NCBI GenBank assembly: GCA_963573305.1
Contig: OY754331.1
Location: 94,231,434 to 94,295,433, forward strand
DNA from: Pyrrhosoma nymphula
Taxonomy: Eukaryota > Arthropoda > Insecta > Odonata > Coenagrionidae
Reading direction: 5' to 3'
Length of the DNA stretch: 64,000 bases
Part shown: piece after piece, positions 1 through 10,387 of the stretch
Layout: the number at the start of each line of letters is the position of its first letter
Numbering within the stretch: the stretch's first letter is position 1
Made by a program: the position numbers and the translations under genes
The notes under the pieces: generated by a model
What the model was told of the DNA's origin: nothing
The model's input: the letters and a program-made list of their open reading frames with translations, nothing else
Database searches by the model: none

Positions 1-861
1 CACTCGGCGGAGATAGCTAGCGAACCGGGGCAGAAGTATTTTATTGATTACGTGGGACCATTAACACGTACTCGTTCAGGAAATACGTCGATATTAACGG
101 TTATTGATGCTTTCAGTAAGTTCGTATTCATCGTGCCCACACGAAACATGAGAGCGGCGAATACAGTGAAAATCCTAAATACTCGTGTATTCGCCATAGC
201 GGGTTTTCCTAAGGTGATGGTCTCAGATAACGCCACAACATTTACGGGAAGGGAAGTAAAGGATATGTGTTTTTCTTGGGGCATAAAACATGTCACCACC
301 AGCCCTTATTACCCCAAGCCCTCCCATGTAGAGCGATTTAATAGAAATCTGAAAACTGCTTTAACGATCTTCCACCATAATACCCAAGATCGATGGGATG
401 AAAATCTACATACCCTGGTGATTTCTTTTAATACCACTTTCCACGAGAGTACAAAATGTACGCCATCAAGCTTGTTTTTTGGAAGGGAGTTAAATCATCC
501 TTTAGCCATGCAATGGATGATTGATGAGAATGTAGCGCAACCGGAAAGTAAGGAGACACACGAGTTTAGGTGGGCGAAAGCTCTGCGTTGCTTGGAACAA
601 GCCAACAGGGTTGTAGCGACCAAATATAATCGCAATCGAAAAGAGCAACCGTATAGGGCTGGGCAGAGTGTGGTATATAAATTGCATCCATCAAGCTCTG
701 CAGTAAACAAAATTTCCGTGAAATTATTGCCCAAATGGTCGGGGGAACACAAAATCAGACGGTTCACGGGTCCGGTTACCGTAGAGTTAGAAGACGTGGA
801 ACGGAGAGGTTCAATTCGTAAATGCCACGTATCTCAGATAAAACCATTTCATCGGCGATAG
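1..861 (+). CDS. Ty3/Gypsy retrotransposon integrase, 3' end of pol (5' partial)
   Basis: The reading frame is open from the first base of the window to a TAG at 859-861. It encodes the catalytic core and C-terminal part of an integrase, the enzyme that inserts retrotransposon cDNA into nuclear DNA. The first catalytic Asp lies in YFIDYVGP, the second in VSDNATTF, and the Glu in HVERFNRN. The D-to-E spacing is 34 residues, one shorter than the usual D35E, because the loop reads YYPKPSHVE. After the core comes a family-typical tail ending CHVSQIKPFHRR. All three catalytic residues are present and no lesion is seen, so this piece may be intact. Protease, RT and RNase H would lie left of the window. 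A GTG at 52 is an internal Val, not a start. Gypsy assignment is from family knowledge; BEL/Pao is less likely. Confidence 0.9.
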   Translation, partial: HSAEIASEPGQKYFIDYVGPLTRTRSGNTSILTVIDAFSKFVFIVPTRNMRAANTVKILNTRVFAIAGFPKVMVSDNATTFTGREVKDMCFSWGIKHVTTSPYYPKPSHVERFNRNLKTALTIFHHNTQDRWDENLHTLVISFNTTFHESTKCTPSSLFFGRELNHPLAMQWMIDENVAQPESKETHEFRWAKALRCLEQANRVVATKYNRNRKEQPYRAGQSVVYKLHPSSSAVNKISVKLLPKWSGEHKIRRFTGPVTVELEDVERRGSIRKCHVSQIKPFHRR

Positions 862-1389
862 ACCATTTCTCCTCCCTAATCCCCTCCTCCTCCTTTCCCA
901 ACGGCGTGGCGGGGCAGTGGAGAGCGTTGATCTGAGTAGAAGTGGGATTGTTTTCGCTCTCTCGTTCACTTGGGTTTCTCGTCCTCTAAATTGGGGAATA
1001 TTGTTTGGAATTTTTTTTAATTGGGTTCCCCGCACTTTTGGTGGGAAAATTGCTTGTAGCTGGGTGTGGTAGAACTTTTTGGTTTTATTTTGGTTCTAGC
1101 CCTGTGGAGGAGTTGTTATTAATAAATTGTAACGTTTGGTGTTGAAGCCTGAAACTTGAGCCCTGTGGCTGTTATTATGACAATGTTTAGGCTATTTGAG
1201 CAACTTGTGTTTTGGGCCATTGTTGTTGATATGCAACTAAGGGTGAAGAATGGAAGTTTTTTTTTTTTTTGGTGTAGAAGAATTTTTTTAAAATTGTTTC
1301 TCTAACTTTTGGTATGATTATGTTTTGACCTATTGGTGTTTTTGAATGGTTATGTAAGAAGAGGCGCTTGTTCTTGAATGTATGTATTA
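862..1389 (+). other. 3' non-coding region of the Gypsy element
   Basis: No open frame continues after the integrase stop. The stretch is T-rich and includes a run of about 14 T near 1257-1270. It probably contains the end of the untranslated region and the polypurine tract before the 3' LTR. Where the LTR begins cannot be fixed without its 5' partner. Confidence 0.4.
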
Positions 1390-1699
1390 TTGCTTTATTT
1401 AAAGAAACGGGCGTGAGCGACCACTGTTTGCACCATTTCCTTCTCCTTCCCCTTTTTCCGTCTGTGCTAAGAGTACTGCGAGCAACGAGGGAATTCCCTG
1501 GCAGAAATTAAAAAAAACAGGGAGAAGCGAGGGAGGATGAGCCGTCCATGAGGTCATGGCCTTCTCGACGAGCATTGAGTGAAAGGAAGAGTGGGGAGTG
1601 CGGGTGGATTCCACCGCCACCGCTTGGCACATAGGCACCCTGCCTGTTAAACAGGACTGTCTTGTGCTGGCCTGTGGGGCTAGCCTTATGGGGGCTAGG

Positions 1700-1707
1700 T
1701 ATAAAAG
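1700..1707 (+). promoter_or_regulatory. TATA box (TATAAAAG)
   Basis: TATAAAAG sits in a GC-rich context inside the putative LTR, about 210 bp before a poly(A) signal. This is the spacing expected for LTR-driven transcription. Position supports it, but there is no direct proof. Confidence 0.5.
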
Positions 1708-1915
1708 GGACACACACCCTGCCCCCGGGCTGATTTTTGGCCACGAACTCCTCGTGTGAGGACGACGGGGAGTGCGTTCGTTGGAGAGACGAGCCGACGC
1801 TGCTTCACCAGATCACCACTCGCACAGGTACCGCGCACGCCTTCCCTTCCCTATCATTGTCCCTTTCCTTGGCTCGCCGATCGCCCGCAATAGTTATTTT
1901 TGTTTTAACTTAAAA

Positions 1916-1921
1916 AATAAA
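1916..1921 (+). terminator. polyadenylation signal AATAAA
   Basis: AATAAA lies downstream of the TATA box and is followed by a T-rich stretch, as expected for the R/U5 border of an LTR. Confidence 0.4.
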
Positions 1922-1990
1922 CTGGTGCCCTTTTTTCTAAGTAATCATTATTTTTTTTGACGTTTCTACCGTCGACCCTCATATCCACGT

Positions 1991-3875
1991 GTCTCACTTG
2001 GAAGTGTAAATGATTCTGTCGTTACTAGCAATGGACTTGACTAAGTATCTAAATTGTGACTTTCCGGCATTTATAAGGTTATGATAAGTTTTCCAAATGC
2101 TTTAATATAAAAAAAATCCAAATTCTCACCTAATTACACAAAAAACTGATATCATGAGTGTGACTTTAAGAGCTGCGTGAGTAGGTGCTTGAGTAATAAG
2201 CTCTTTATTTGTTTTTCATCGTTTTGGATTACATAGTTTGCGACTACATTAGATCTTGGAAGATATTACGGTGAAATCTAGGGGCATGTCTAACGAGTAA
2301 TAATTCAAGAAGCTGAAATATACTGGCCTCGACTATTAGATTCGTAGCGTGCCTATTGGGCCAACCAAAGGGCGTTGGCTCGTAACCCACCTTGTCCTAG
2401 ATTTGTGTACTTACGTGTAAAGCGTGGCATATCCTCTGATTATGTTACGAATACGTCCAACACTCCCGCTAAGGCTTCCTTATACGCCGCATGGCTCATT
2501 CATTCTGCATTTAATGACCCTGATCACTTAATTAAACATGTTATTTGACCTTAGTCGACACCTTCAAGTATGTTTACAGTAGAGGGTGCGTGAGATAGCT
2601 TTGGCAATGTATTGATAGTGGGGTAAGAGCAAGCTGTAGACAAAGAAATTACCGGCAGCCTTACCTTGTCTTTCGTTCTGACGCCACATGCCTGGGGATT
2701 GCTATGCAGACAACTTTCCTCGCTTAGTGCGTCTCTTTTGTACATATTGTGTACATTCTCGAAGTACCCGTGTACCCGTTTCTGAGCATTAATAGGTATA
2801 GCTTCTTTGCCTATTTATGAGCTATGGGTCCGGTAAAAGGTAATTAATCTTGAGGTTATGTCATCCTTGATAATTTATTCTTGGCTTTTTTTTAATGAGC
2901 AGTTTTCCGCTACCAATTTTACGAAATTACCTTGAAAGGTATCACTGGAAAGAAAATAAGCGGGGAATTTTGGCGTCAGAAGAAATAATTATGATATCAA
3001 ATCGGTTTGCATATCTAAACCTTCTATGTCTATCTATTGCCTAAACCTTCTTTCACGATAGCCTCTTTTGACTAGTAAAATTTCGCATGGAATGGGTAAT
3101 TGAAGAAAGTTTGAATGGGAGATTTAGTTCTCATTCTTTTATTCTTTTTCGATGATCTCAGCAAATAATCTTGGCTGGCATAATTTGTTGTTTATTAAGT
3201 CCACTCCTAAGTGCACGTCGTTGGGAATATCATTGTGGCACTCTTTCAGAAGAAAAGCATATATGTCCGAAAAATATGGTCGTTATAGGCTGTTATTAAA
3301 AATAAGAATCAATGGAATAGGAAATTGCGAAGAGGGCTTTTCGGACCTAGTATTCGAAATATACGGTCACTTGAAATGATTCGCTGCGTGGAGTAGGTAC
3401 CTTGGGAATATATTTTGGTAAATAGAATAACTTTTCATTTGTTTTTCTCGTCGTCTAATAAAGCAAAAACTAGAAATAAAACCGTGAGCCCGAAGAGAAA
3501 TTTGGTAGATATTTTTATGCTCACTTGGAGCATTATTTTTTTATAGGAAGTTATGGCGTACGAAGGTAAAATGTTAAGAAAATGAAGTGCCATGTGGGAG
3601 AGAAAAAAAACTGTTTTCAATCGTTGGGACTCACGCAGTCCTGACCAAATTTTATGAGGCTAAAAGAAGTTGCGCTGCGAAACTTTAATAAACTATACCT
3701 TTATAACCGACTCTTTGGCAAGGGTCTATGACATGACACACAAATTGTAGCATGATCTTTTCACTGCTGCTCACTTCACAACACAATCGGTGAACCTAAT
3801 ATCCATTCATTTCAGACTCCATGCTCTAGGCAGAGGACTGGCGACAAACAAAACATCGGGGGAAGAGTTGATGTG
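1991..3875. other. no recognisable feature
   Basis: AT-rich sequence with only short chance ORFs. A 64-codon minus-strand ORF at 2551-2745 contains two Cys and a GTAAGG donor-like site but has no convincing acceptor, so it is not called an exon. Confidence 0.5.
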
Positions 3876-3883
3876 CGCTAGAT

Positions 3884-4308
3884 CAGAGGTCAGAAAACTG
3901 CGGCTCGCGATACAAACGCGGCTCTTCAGTTACATTAAAGTAGCTCTGAATTAAAAATATAAAATTATGTGACAGATTATTTCATTCATAATTTTCTTAA
4001 TTTAATAATCTAACTTATTAATTATCTGATTACTTCATTTATTAATTTATTAATCCGCAATACTTCGCTGTACAATAGGAAAAATAAATTTTTGTCAAAA
4101 ACGTTTGGCTGTATTAATATTTTGAAGGAGTATAAAAATATATTGATGGTTTTTTCTTCATCTAATGACGAAATAGTTAATTTCATAACTTGATATACTA
4201 ATACTTTAAATTTTCCTTATTTCTAAAAATACATTTTTGGCCCTCGAATAGTTTTTACACTCTTGTGAGGGACAGATTTGGCTCTTCTAAAAACTTTCCC
4301 GACCCCTG
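3884..4308. mobile_element. hAT-type MITE with 8-bp target-site duplication
   Basis: The left end begins CAGAGGTCAGAAAACTGCGG. The right end, read on the minus strand, begins CAGGGGTCGGGAAAG. This CAGRGGTCRG terminal inverted repeat is characteristic of hAT elements. It is flanked by an imperfect 8-bp duplication, CGCTAGAT (3876-3883) and CGCAAGAC (4309-4316), matching 6 of 8, and 8 bp is the hAT length. The interior is AT-rich with no transposase, so this is a non-autonomous copy. The degenerate TIRs and duplication suggest an old insertion. Confidence 0.75.
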
Positions 4309-4737
4309 CGCAAGACATTTAAAGAGCTTCGATAATCGCATCTGCGATTGCTGTGTTTGTGCTGATTTACAAGAGAGGCGTCAAGCATGGTTAATGTAAT
4401 GATTTTAATTACCCTATTGTTAAAATATTGCGTTTTTTAGCATGCATTTTTAACGGATTCCATTACAGTAAGCAAATCAGACGACGGCGAATATTGCAAA
4501 TCTGCAGAATGACACCAGCCGGCAGATAACCGAACGTTTTTCTTTGCGCACATACCTCGATGAATGGCCTCATGTGTGTTCTAAAGTGCGATGTTGTGCC
4601 TGATTAACACTGACTTCAACACACAAAGGAAAGCTCCCATAATAGAATAGAATATAATAAAGTGTTTATTAGAACCTAGTCCAAAGGGCTCTAGGTTCAA
4701 CAAAAAGATACAATGAATGGTACACTCTCCCATAGTA

Positions 4738-5130
4738 CAGATCAGGTCTGGTATACACCCTTGGAGTGGTGGATAGGCTGGGGCAACATAAACCTACACC
4801 CTTCTTCACCTGCCACCATCATACCCACCACCACCCACCCGGGCATTTCCTTACCATCAACCTGGTTCACATATCCAGTTTTTATATAATCACACAATTT
4901 TATTATTTATCTCATTAACAATTATCCCGTTACACAATTTGCCTCTTGCAGATCTTTAGTTCATTTACAATATTTCTATTAACAAAAAAATTCATAGTTT
5001 AGTATGATTTTCTTTTCTTCCAAAAAATAAACTGCGGATGATATTCATTCAGAGGGTGGCGGGTTGGCCGGGGCAACAAATAACTACATCCCTCATCGCC
5101 TGCCACAACCGTACCAACCCCCACCCCCGG
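4738..5130. repeat. duplicated C-rich segment in a LINE 3' UTR
   Basis: The block at about 4765-4870 (GGGGCAACATAAACCTACAC, CCTGCCACCATC, CACCCACCCGGG) recurs at about 5058-5160 (GGGGCAACAAATAACTACAT, CCTGCCACAACC, CCACCCCCGGG). By eye about three quarters of the bases match. The offset is about 300 bp and the orientation direct. Confidence 0.6.
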
Positions 5131-5220
5131 GTTACAGCTTCATCCAATTTACATGTCCCGATATTGATATTGACCATATGCTTTGTAATTATATTATTCT
5201 GAAAAAGGGTAAAATCACTT

Positions 5221-5370
5221 TCATTTATAGACGTAGTTAAATATTTTAGTTTTGAATACACTTTCGGATGCGTTCCTAATTTCAATTGGTACCGCATTCC
5301 AACACCTTGCTGTCTGTACTGCGAAGGAGTTGCTGTACGCTGTTGCATAATGGGGGTGTATCACGATTTT
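5221..5370 (-). pseudogene. LINE reverse transcriptase C-terminal fragment
   Basis: Reading the minus strand gives a frame with YSNSFAVQTARCWNAV and then IEIRN, ending FNYVYK and TGA at 5221-5223. This is the classic C-terminal signature of non-LTR retrotransposon ORF2 (R-x-W-N-x-[IVL]-P-x-x-I-R). The RT palm is not present upstream, so the copy is 5'-truncated, as is usual for target-primed reverse transcription. The clade (CR1 or Jockey) cannot be settled from this short tail. No start codon is expected. Confidence 0.75.
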
Positions 5371-5689
5371 TATTTTAATTTATCGTGCAGGGGGAATTTT
5401 AATTTATCGTGCATGACAAATGATCATTGGCAAATCATCTCTTAAAGATTCCAAAACATTGCCAGCGATATAGGAGTCTAAAGTTGAATGTACGGTAATC
5501 TGCCAATAACGGCCGACACGTCATTTCATCCATCGCTTCTGCCCTCTTCTTCCTGATCCATTCTAAAAGATGCCTTAAACAGGCCTCTGTGAAATATCCA
5601 CCTCTGCCGGAAATACAGTAATATAAAGATTTAGAAAATACCTTGAAAAAATATCCGTTTTAACCGGGAATAAAACTACTTTTTCTTTG

Positions 5690-5785
5690 GGCCTTTGCGG
5701 GCCTTTGATCCTTGACGGGCCTTTGATCGAAGGATGACGGGCCTTTGATCGGGAATTTGATGACGGGCCTTTGATCGAAGGATGA
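5690..5785. repeat. short tandem repeat, GGGCCTTTGATC core
   Basis: GGGCCTTTG occurs five times within 95 bp, mostly as GACGGGCCTTTGATCGAAGG or close variants with irregular spacers of 13-26 bp. It is a degenerate minisatellite. There is no evidence of protein coding. Confidence 0.7.
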
Positions 5786-7026
5786 AATTACGTCAGAGTG
5801 TTTTTTGAGGAAATCGAAAAAAAATACAGCTTTTTACGATTAGTTATTTGGTTATTGGGCCTTAATTTTTCGAAGCAACTCCGTAAATCTATATGAAAAC
5901 CTTGTCAAATTTGATTTCAACGGTATTTCCGAAAAAGCATTCGAATGATAATCCCACCATTATACCAGTGGCTGTCGGTTTTAGTCGTTTAACTATCAGT
6001 TCAAAATGCGGAAACGTCGCTGCTTGTTCACTCAATAATATAAAAAGCCTATGATCGGCACGATACGATGATTTGTAGCGGTTTTGGTCATTAGCGATTA
6101 AAGATTTTGATGCGTTGAGAGGATGGTTGGAACAAATATCCAGACTTGGAAATGATGGAATAATGCCTTCTCAGCACCGATGTCAGTTCCTGCAGAAACA
6201 ACTTTCACGGGCAGCGTTCATAATGATTAAATGAGGACTGTACAGGAATTTTGCCTTACCTGAACTCGTAAGCTAATGCAATTTAGCCTAAAATAAAAAA
6301 TACCCTATTATGCCTTCAAAACTGCAAAAAATACAATAAAGCTTAAAAATTTGATTCTAAATGTAACTTTTATAATTTATAGAGAAATAAAGGTATTATT
6401 ATCATTGCATGATTTTTATTTCGCTCCATTACATTTTATGTTTTCATTGTATTCACGTTACATGTTCATTTTATTTTATTTTTATATTTTAATTCAATAT
6501 TGATGGATATCTTAATTATTTTTCCTAGTAAATTTTCAACATTCTTATCATTTTTATTATATCTAAAAGTAAAAAAGGTGATCATAGTCCGAAGTCTCTT
6601 TCCCGTCGTTGGCCGTTTTCTAGGTTGATTGAATGAGGAATGAATCGAGCCCGTCGAGCCTTACGTCGTAATGCGTTAATGTCCTTGGTAATCTTGGGAT
6701 GGTATATTGGTGTAATGTATCTGATTTCGTCTGTAGGGAACAGTTGTCACATTATAATTAAGAATTGTTTGTGCCTTGGATTTTTTAAAGACATTTCCAA
6801 TAGTTTTTCAGAGCATCACATTAGTATAACCGTCAGTTGAACACAATTTAGTTTATTTTGAAAGCTATTTGTGTTTTCATTTTTGGGGGCGTTAATTAAT
6901 CGGTGGACAAGTGGCAGGAAACCTCACGTTACAGACCTCCAGGGGTTTTTTGGTGGATGGTTTTGTAATACATATAATTGTTCTTAATATAGTTATGTGT
7001 TGATATACATACTCGGGAGTGTGGTG
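5786..7026. other. no recognisable feature
   Basis: AT-rich sequence. The 66-codon ORF at 6640-6840 has no recognisable domain and no splice or promoter support. Confidence 0.5.
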
Positions 7027-7445
7027 CTACCTGTTTATGGCGTGGTAGATTATGCTGCGTATGCTAATGTGGTTGATTGAGTTGTTCTTCTCTTTCTTTC
7101 TCTCGTAGTGAATTTCATTATTTTCCATGTAGTGGTGGGCTAATATTGTACTTTTTGTCTTCTTTGTCTTTTTTGGAGTACCTCTGATCATTGTCAACAG
7201 TCTTTTCATTTTCTGACTCTCATCCAACGACTCACTATCCTCCAAAATTTCAGCAAGCGATGAAAACTGCAAGCTATTATCGTTTACATTTGAACTTCCA
7301 GAGCACCCCTCCTTTGACGATTCACTAGATTTCAGAGGGTATAATTCATTCTCTTGATTTCCTGTGTTCCAATTCTTTTTATCGTACAGAAGACGTCCTT
7401 CTAGGTCTTTTAAAACCATTTTGGCTGCACTCGACTCTTTCATTG
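7027..7445 (-). CDS. candidate terminal exon of an unknown protein
   Basis: I do not recognise this protein. The minus-strand frame runs 138 codons to a stop at 7027-7029. It is preceded by a good splice acceptor, a T/C-rich tract ending CCGTTTTAG at 7446-7447, two bases before the ATG. The product is polar and charged: Ser/Glu-rich in the first two thirds (SSESSKEGCSGSS, LEDSESLDESQ), then a basic patch GTPKKTKKTK resembling a nuclear localisation signal, then a basic His/Asn-rich tail. No fold, zinc finger or membrane segment is visible. Low complexity means a chance ORF is possible. No other exon of the same gene was found nearby. Confidence 0.4.
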
Positions 7446-8108
7446 CTAAAACGGAGAAAAATGATGAGTATTAATAACAAGTTACAAATTATTCTGAACT
7501 ATCTATATCAGTAATTTTTATGGCCACGAAAGACCGATTCTGTGTTAACTATGGGAATAATGTGAATGCAAAGCGTGAGAAGAGACCTTTTAAATGTAAT
7601 TAGTTCGCCTCTATTTCATTCAAAATGAGTGTGGCTATAGATAAATGGAGTTGACATAAGTGCTCTTATTATTTCGCGAGAAAATATTTTAAGTACTGTG
7701 ATGGACTGTTTCCCCCACCTAGATACAAAGGGGAACCGATGTAACATAGTAATCAGTGCATTTCGGCGGCTTACGCCTACTCCGTAATTGTAGGGATCCC
7801 GAGACGTCAGGTATTATTATCACGCAGTGAATAGAGTACAAAATTGGTGTCTTTGGGAGAAAGCCACCTGTCAAATGAAATTTCACCTCTTCTTCCCCAG
7901 AAGTAAGACGAACTACACTCTCAGATAGATGGTAGACAATGATATAATGTATGGAAACTATCGAAACAAACGTTGGAATCTTGAAAAAACATAAGAAAGC
8001 TGTGGCTGAGCACACAAAACCCTTCAAATTACAAGAAATACACAACACTTTTAAATACACTGATGGATGGTGAATTTAAATGAGATGGATGATACGACAG
8101 CACATTTA
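7446..8108. other. no recognisable feature
   Basis: A 113-codon minus-strand ORF (7719-8060) starts with a hydrophobic stretch but shows no domain, splice site or homologue I can name. Otherwise empty. Confidence 0.45.
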
Positions 8109-9593
8109 TGCCCCGTTTAGACTACTATCGTACGTACCATCGTAGCAACTCGCACGCATTCACACTACTATCGTAACTCAGTGCTGCCCTCACCAGGAAT
8201 CGCGACGAACAAGTAAAGAGCAAGCGAACAAAATATGGAATCCCGCGTCTCAGTGGCGTTTTTAAGTCTTTCGACATGGATTTAAAAGCAAATGACACCT
8301 ATCTTGGTTTATTCATTGAAGTAACACCATCTAATTCAAACTTTTTTGATTATCGTCATTCATCATTTTCGATTTCCAGTCTAAAGCGCTTGATTGGAAA
8401 GTACGGTCAACTTTGCGCATCTAGCCATCGTTGGCCTTTCATTACATGGGAGAGATAGGGACTAAACATGTTTTCACGAGATAAAAATTAATTAACTATG
8501 TTTCATCGAATTTGAGCCATGATAACTTGTGAATGATTAAATTGCCTATAATACCACATCATTTTCATATCAAGTTTATCCTCCAAAATGCGGGAGTCCA
8601 GTATAATACGAGCCCAGCAGACGCCTCAAACGGCAGCAGACGACGTCGTCTGCAATATAAGTGGAACGTCGCGATATTTTCCTCGCTCGTAAATTGACTT
8701 CTCGTTGATAACTGGCGGAATGGCATTTTTAAATATTATAATACTACCTAAATATTAGCTTACTTGTCAATTAGGTATCAAAATCGACTAGGTATAGAAT
8801 ATTTCTCTGCAATAGGAGTAAAACGTCAAGTCAATTCCTCGACCATGAAGTGAATCCCCATAGAGAGCAGACGGTGACCAACCTTGTATTGTCACTGGAA
8901 TCTTAATCATTGTGCATAATGGTCAGTGCCTCAGTTAAACATGGAGTGCTGATCGTGGAAATCCTGTCAAAATGCTCACTTGACTTGACAATGACACTGC
9001 AGAACATAAATTAGATAGTAGATCGTATTAATACGATCGTATTAAAATACCATTCCGCCAGTTATCAACGAGAAGTCACTTTACGAGCGGGGAAAATATC
9101 GCGACGTTCCACTTATATTGCAGACGACGTCGTCTGCTGCCGTTTGAGGCGTCTGCTGGGCTCGTATTATACTGGACTCCCGCATTTTGGAGGATTAACT
9201 TGATATGAAAATGATGTGGTATTATAGGCAATTTAATCATTCACAAGTTATCATGGCTCAAATTCGATGAAACATAGTTAATTAATTTTTATCTCGTGAA
9301 AACATGTTTAGTCCCTATCTCTCCCATGTAAAGAAAGGCCTACGATGGCTAGATGCGCAAGGAACATGTAGGGAACCAATCAGAAGCCTCGATTGTCGGC
9401 ATTTGCCGAGATCAAACGTTGACCGTACTTTCCTATCAAGAGCTTTATTCCAGTCGTGGTACCAGCGCTAACCATCGTAAAAGTGGCAGTGTTAGGAACT
9501 ACGTGTACCGCTGTCCGGACTTGCGTTCACACTACTATTTCCGGCGACTATCGTCAGGACGATCGTACGTACGATAGTAGTCTGAACGGGGCA
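8109..9593. mobile_element. 1,485-bp foldback element with long inverted arms
   Basis: The two halves are reverse complements. The left arm (8109 to about 8735) pairs with the right arm (about 9041-9593). The ends read TGCCCCGTTTAGACTACTAT and, on the minus strand, TGCCCCGTTCAGACTACTAT, flanked by TA on both sides (8107-8108 and 9594-9595). The inner 340 bp of the arms are nearly identical; the outer part is more diverged, and the right arm carries about 60 bp absent from the left. The unpaired centre (about 8736-9040) is AT-rich. No transposase is present. The TIR resembles PIF/Harbinger ends, but the TA flank also fits Tc1/mariner-like insertion, so the superfamily is left open. Confidence 0.85.
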
Positions 9594-10300
9594 TAATATG
9601 GATGGGGATGCAAACAAATGAATAGCAATAATCACGAACTATAAGGAAATACACTTTTTTACAAGGAGCTCCCGAGTCGTGTAGATACACTGCGGTACAA
9701 CTATTAACATACAGCGTCAGATATCAGTCAGACGCGTTTCAAATGAATTTGGGCCCTGAGACCTATAGACATGAATAAAAAATATATAATAAAGTAGGAT
9801 GACAGTGGTTAACGTTGCCTCAAGCGTCCCGCAACGTGTAACATTTCACTTGACTTGACGAATGGACACAAAATGATGAATACGAGAGAATGGGCGTGGG
9901 CAGAGTGACAGTGGCTTACGTGACGGATGGTGAAGATCGATGATTGAAGATGAGACACAGAATGATGAGAAATGCACTCGTCTCGTTAAGAGGCAATATG
10001 GGCTTGCGGCGAGCCGTTCGTGCTCCGTCGCGAGAATTCGCGACGATAACTGGTGAATTACGGCCAAAAGACTTAGGTCAGCGTGATGAAGGAGTCTGAT
10101 GATTGCGCTGACAAGGAGACATCGCGTGACTGATGTTCGGGATCAACATGACAAAATTATTTTCTGAAACTATAGAGAGAATGCGGGAAAAGTGTCACGG
10201 CTTTCTTCCGTTTGGGCCCGAGTTCGAGAGTAAAACGAAACTTAAGAATTTCCCTCCGTATAAATCCTTTGAAATGCGATGCAATATCTCCGGAAGTCGT
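9594..10300. other. no recognisable feature
   Basis: Short ORFs only. Nothing supports a gene or a repeat class. Confidence 0.45.
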
Positions 10301-10304
10301 CGGC

Positions 10305-10387
10305 CGTGGTCGAGCGTTTAGAGGCGATGGACTTTTAGTCCCTGTTATGTGGCGCTGGTTCGAATCCCAGTTTGGTCAATTTTTTTT
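10305..10387 (+). pseudogene. serine/leucine-tRNA-like Pol III unit (tRNA pseudogene or SINE head)
   Basis: The sequence resembles a class II tRNA, most like tRNA-Ser. An A-box-like GGTCGAGCGTTTAGAGGC (about 10308-10325) is followed by GATGGACT, a tRNA-Ser-like anticodon-arm segment. Then come a long variable region and a perfect B box GGTTCGAATCC (10357-10367). A run of eight T at 10380-10387 gives a Pol III terminator. The T stem is off by one base and the anticodon stem is imperfect, so it is not a functional tRNA. No repeat body that would prove a SINE was recognised downstream. Confidence 0.5.

Larger units (their letters stand above)
1390..1990 (+). mobile_element. probable 3' LTR of the Gypsy element
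   Basis: This segment directly follows the pol 3' end. It has the order expected of U3-R-U5: a GC-richer stretch, a TATA box at 1700-1707, and an AATAAA at 1916-1921 followed by a T-rich run. A purine-rich AAAGAAACGGGCG just before a TG near 1412 could be the polypurine tract and LTR start. The right edge is a guess near the CA of GTGTCTCA at about 1988. No target-site duplication was identified. Confidence 0.45.
4636..5375 (-). mobile_element. 3' end of a CR1/Jockey-like LINE
   Basis: Minus-strand remnant holding the C-terminus of ORF2 and its 3' UTR. The element ends at low coordinates in a short A/T/G repeat (complement of AATAGAATAGAATATAAT). The coding part is described in its own entry. 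The 3' UTR holds two diverged copies of a C-rich segment. Confidence 0.7.

Noticed and set aside
1399..1744. Minus-strand ORFs across the Gypsy LTR
   Set aside because: Two overlapping frames in GC-richer LTR DNA without any domain; treated as chance.
2551..2745. Cys-containing mini-exon on the minus strand with a GTAAGG donor
   Set aside because: No convincing acceptor and no paralogue; likely chance.
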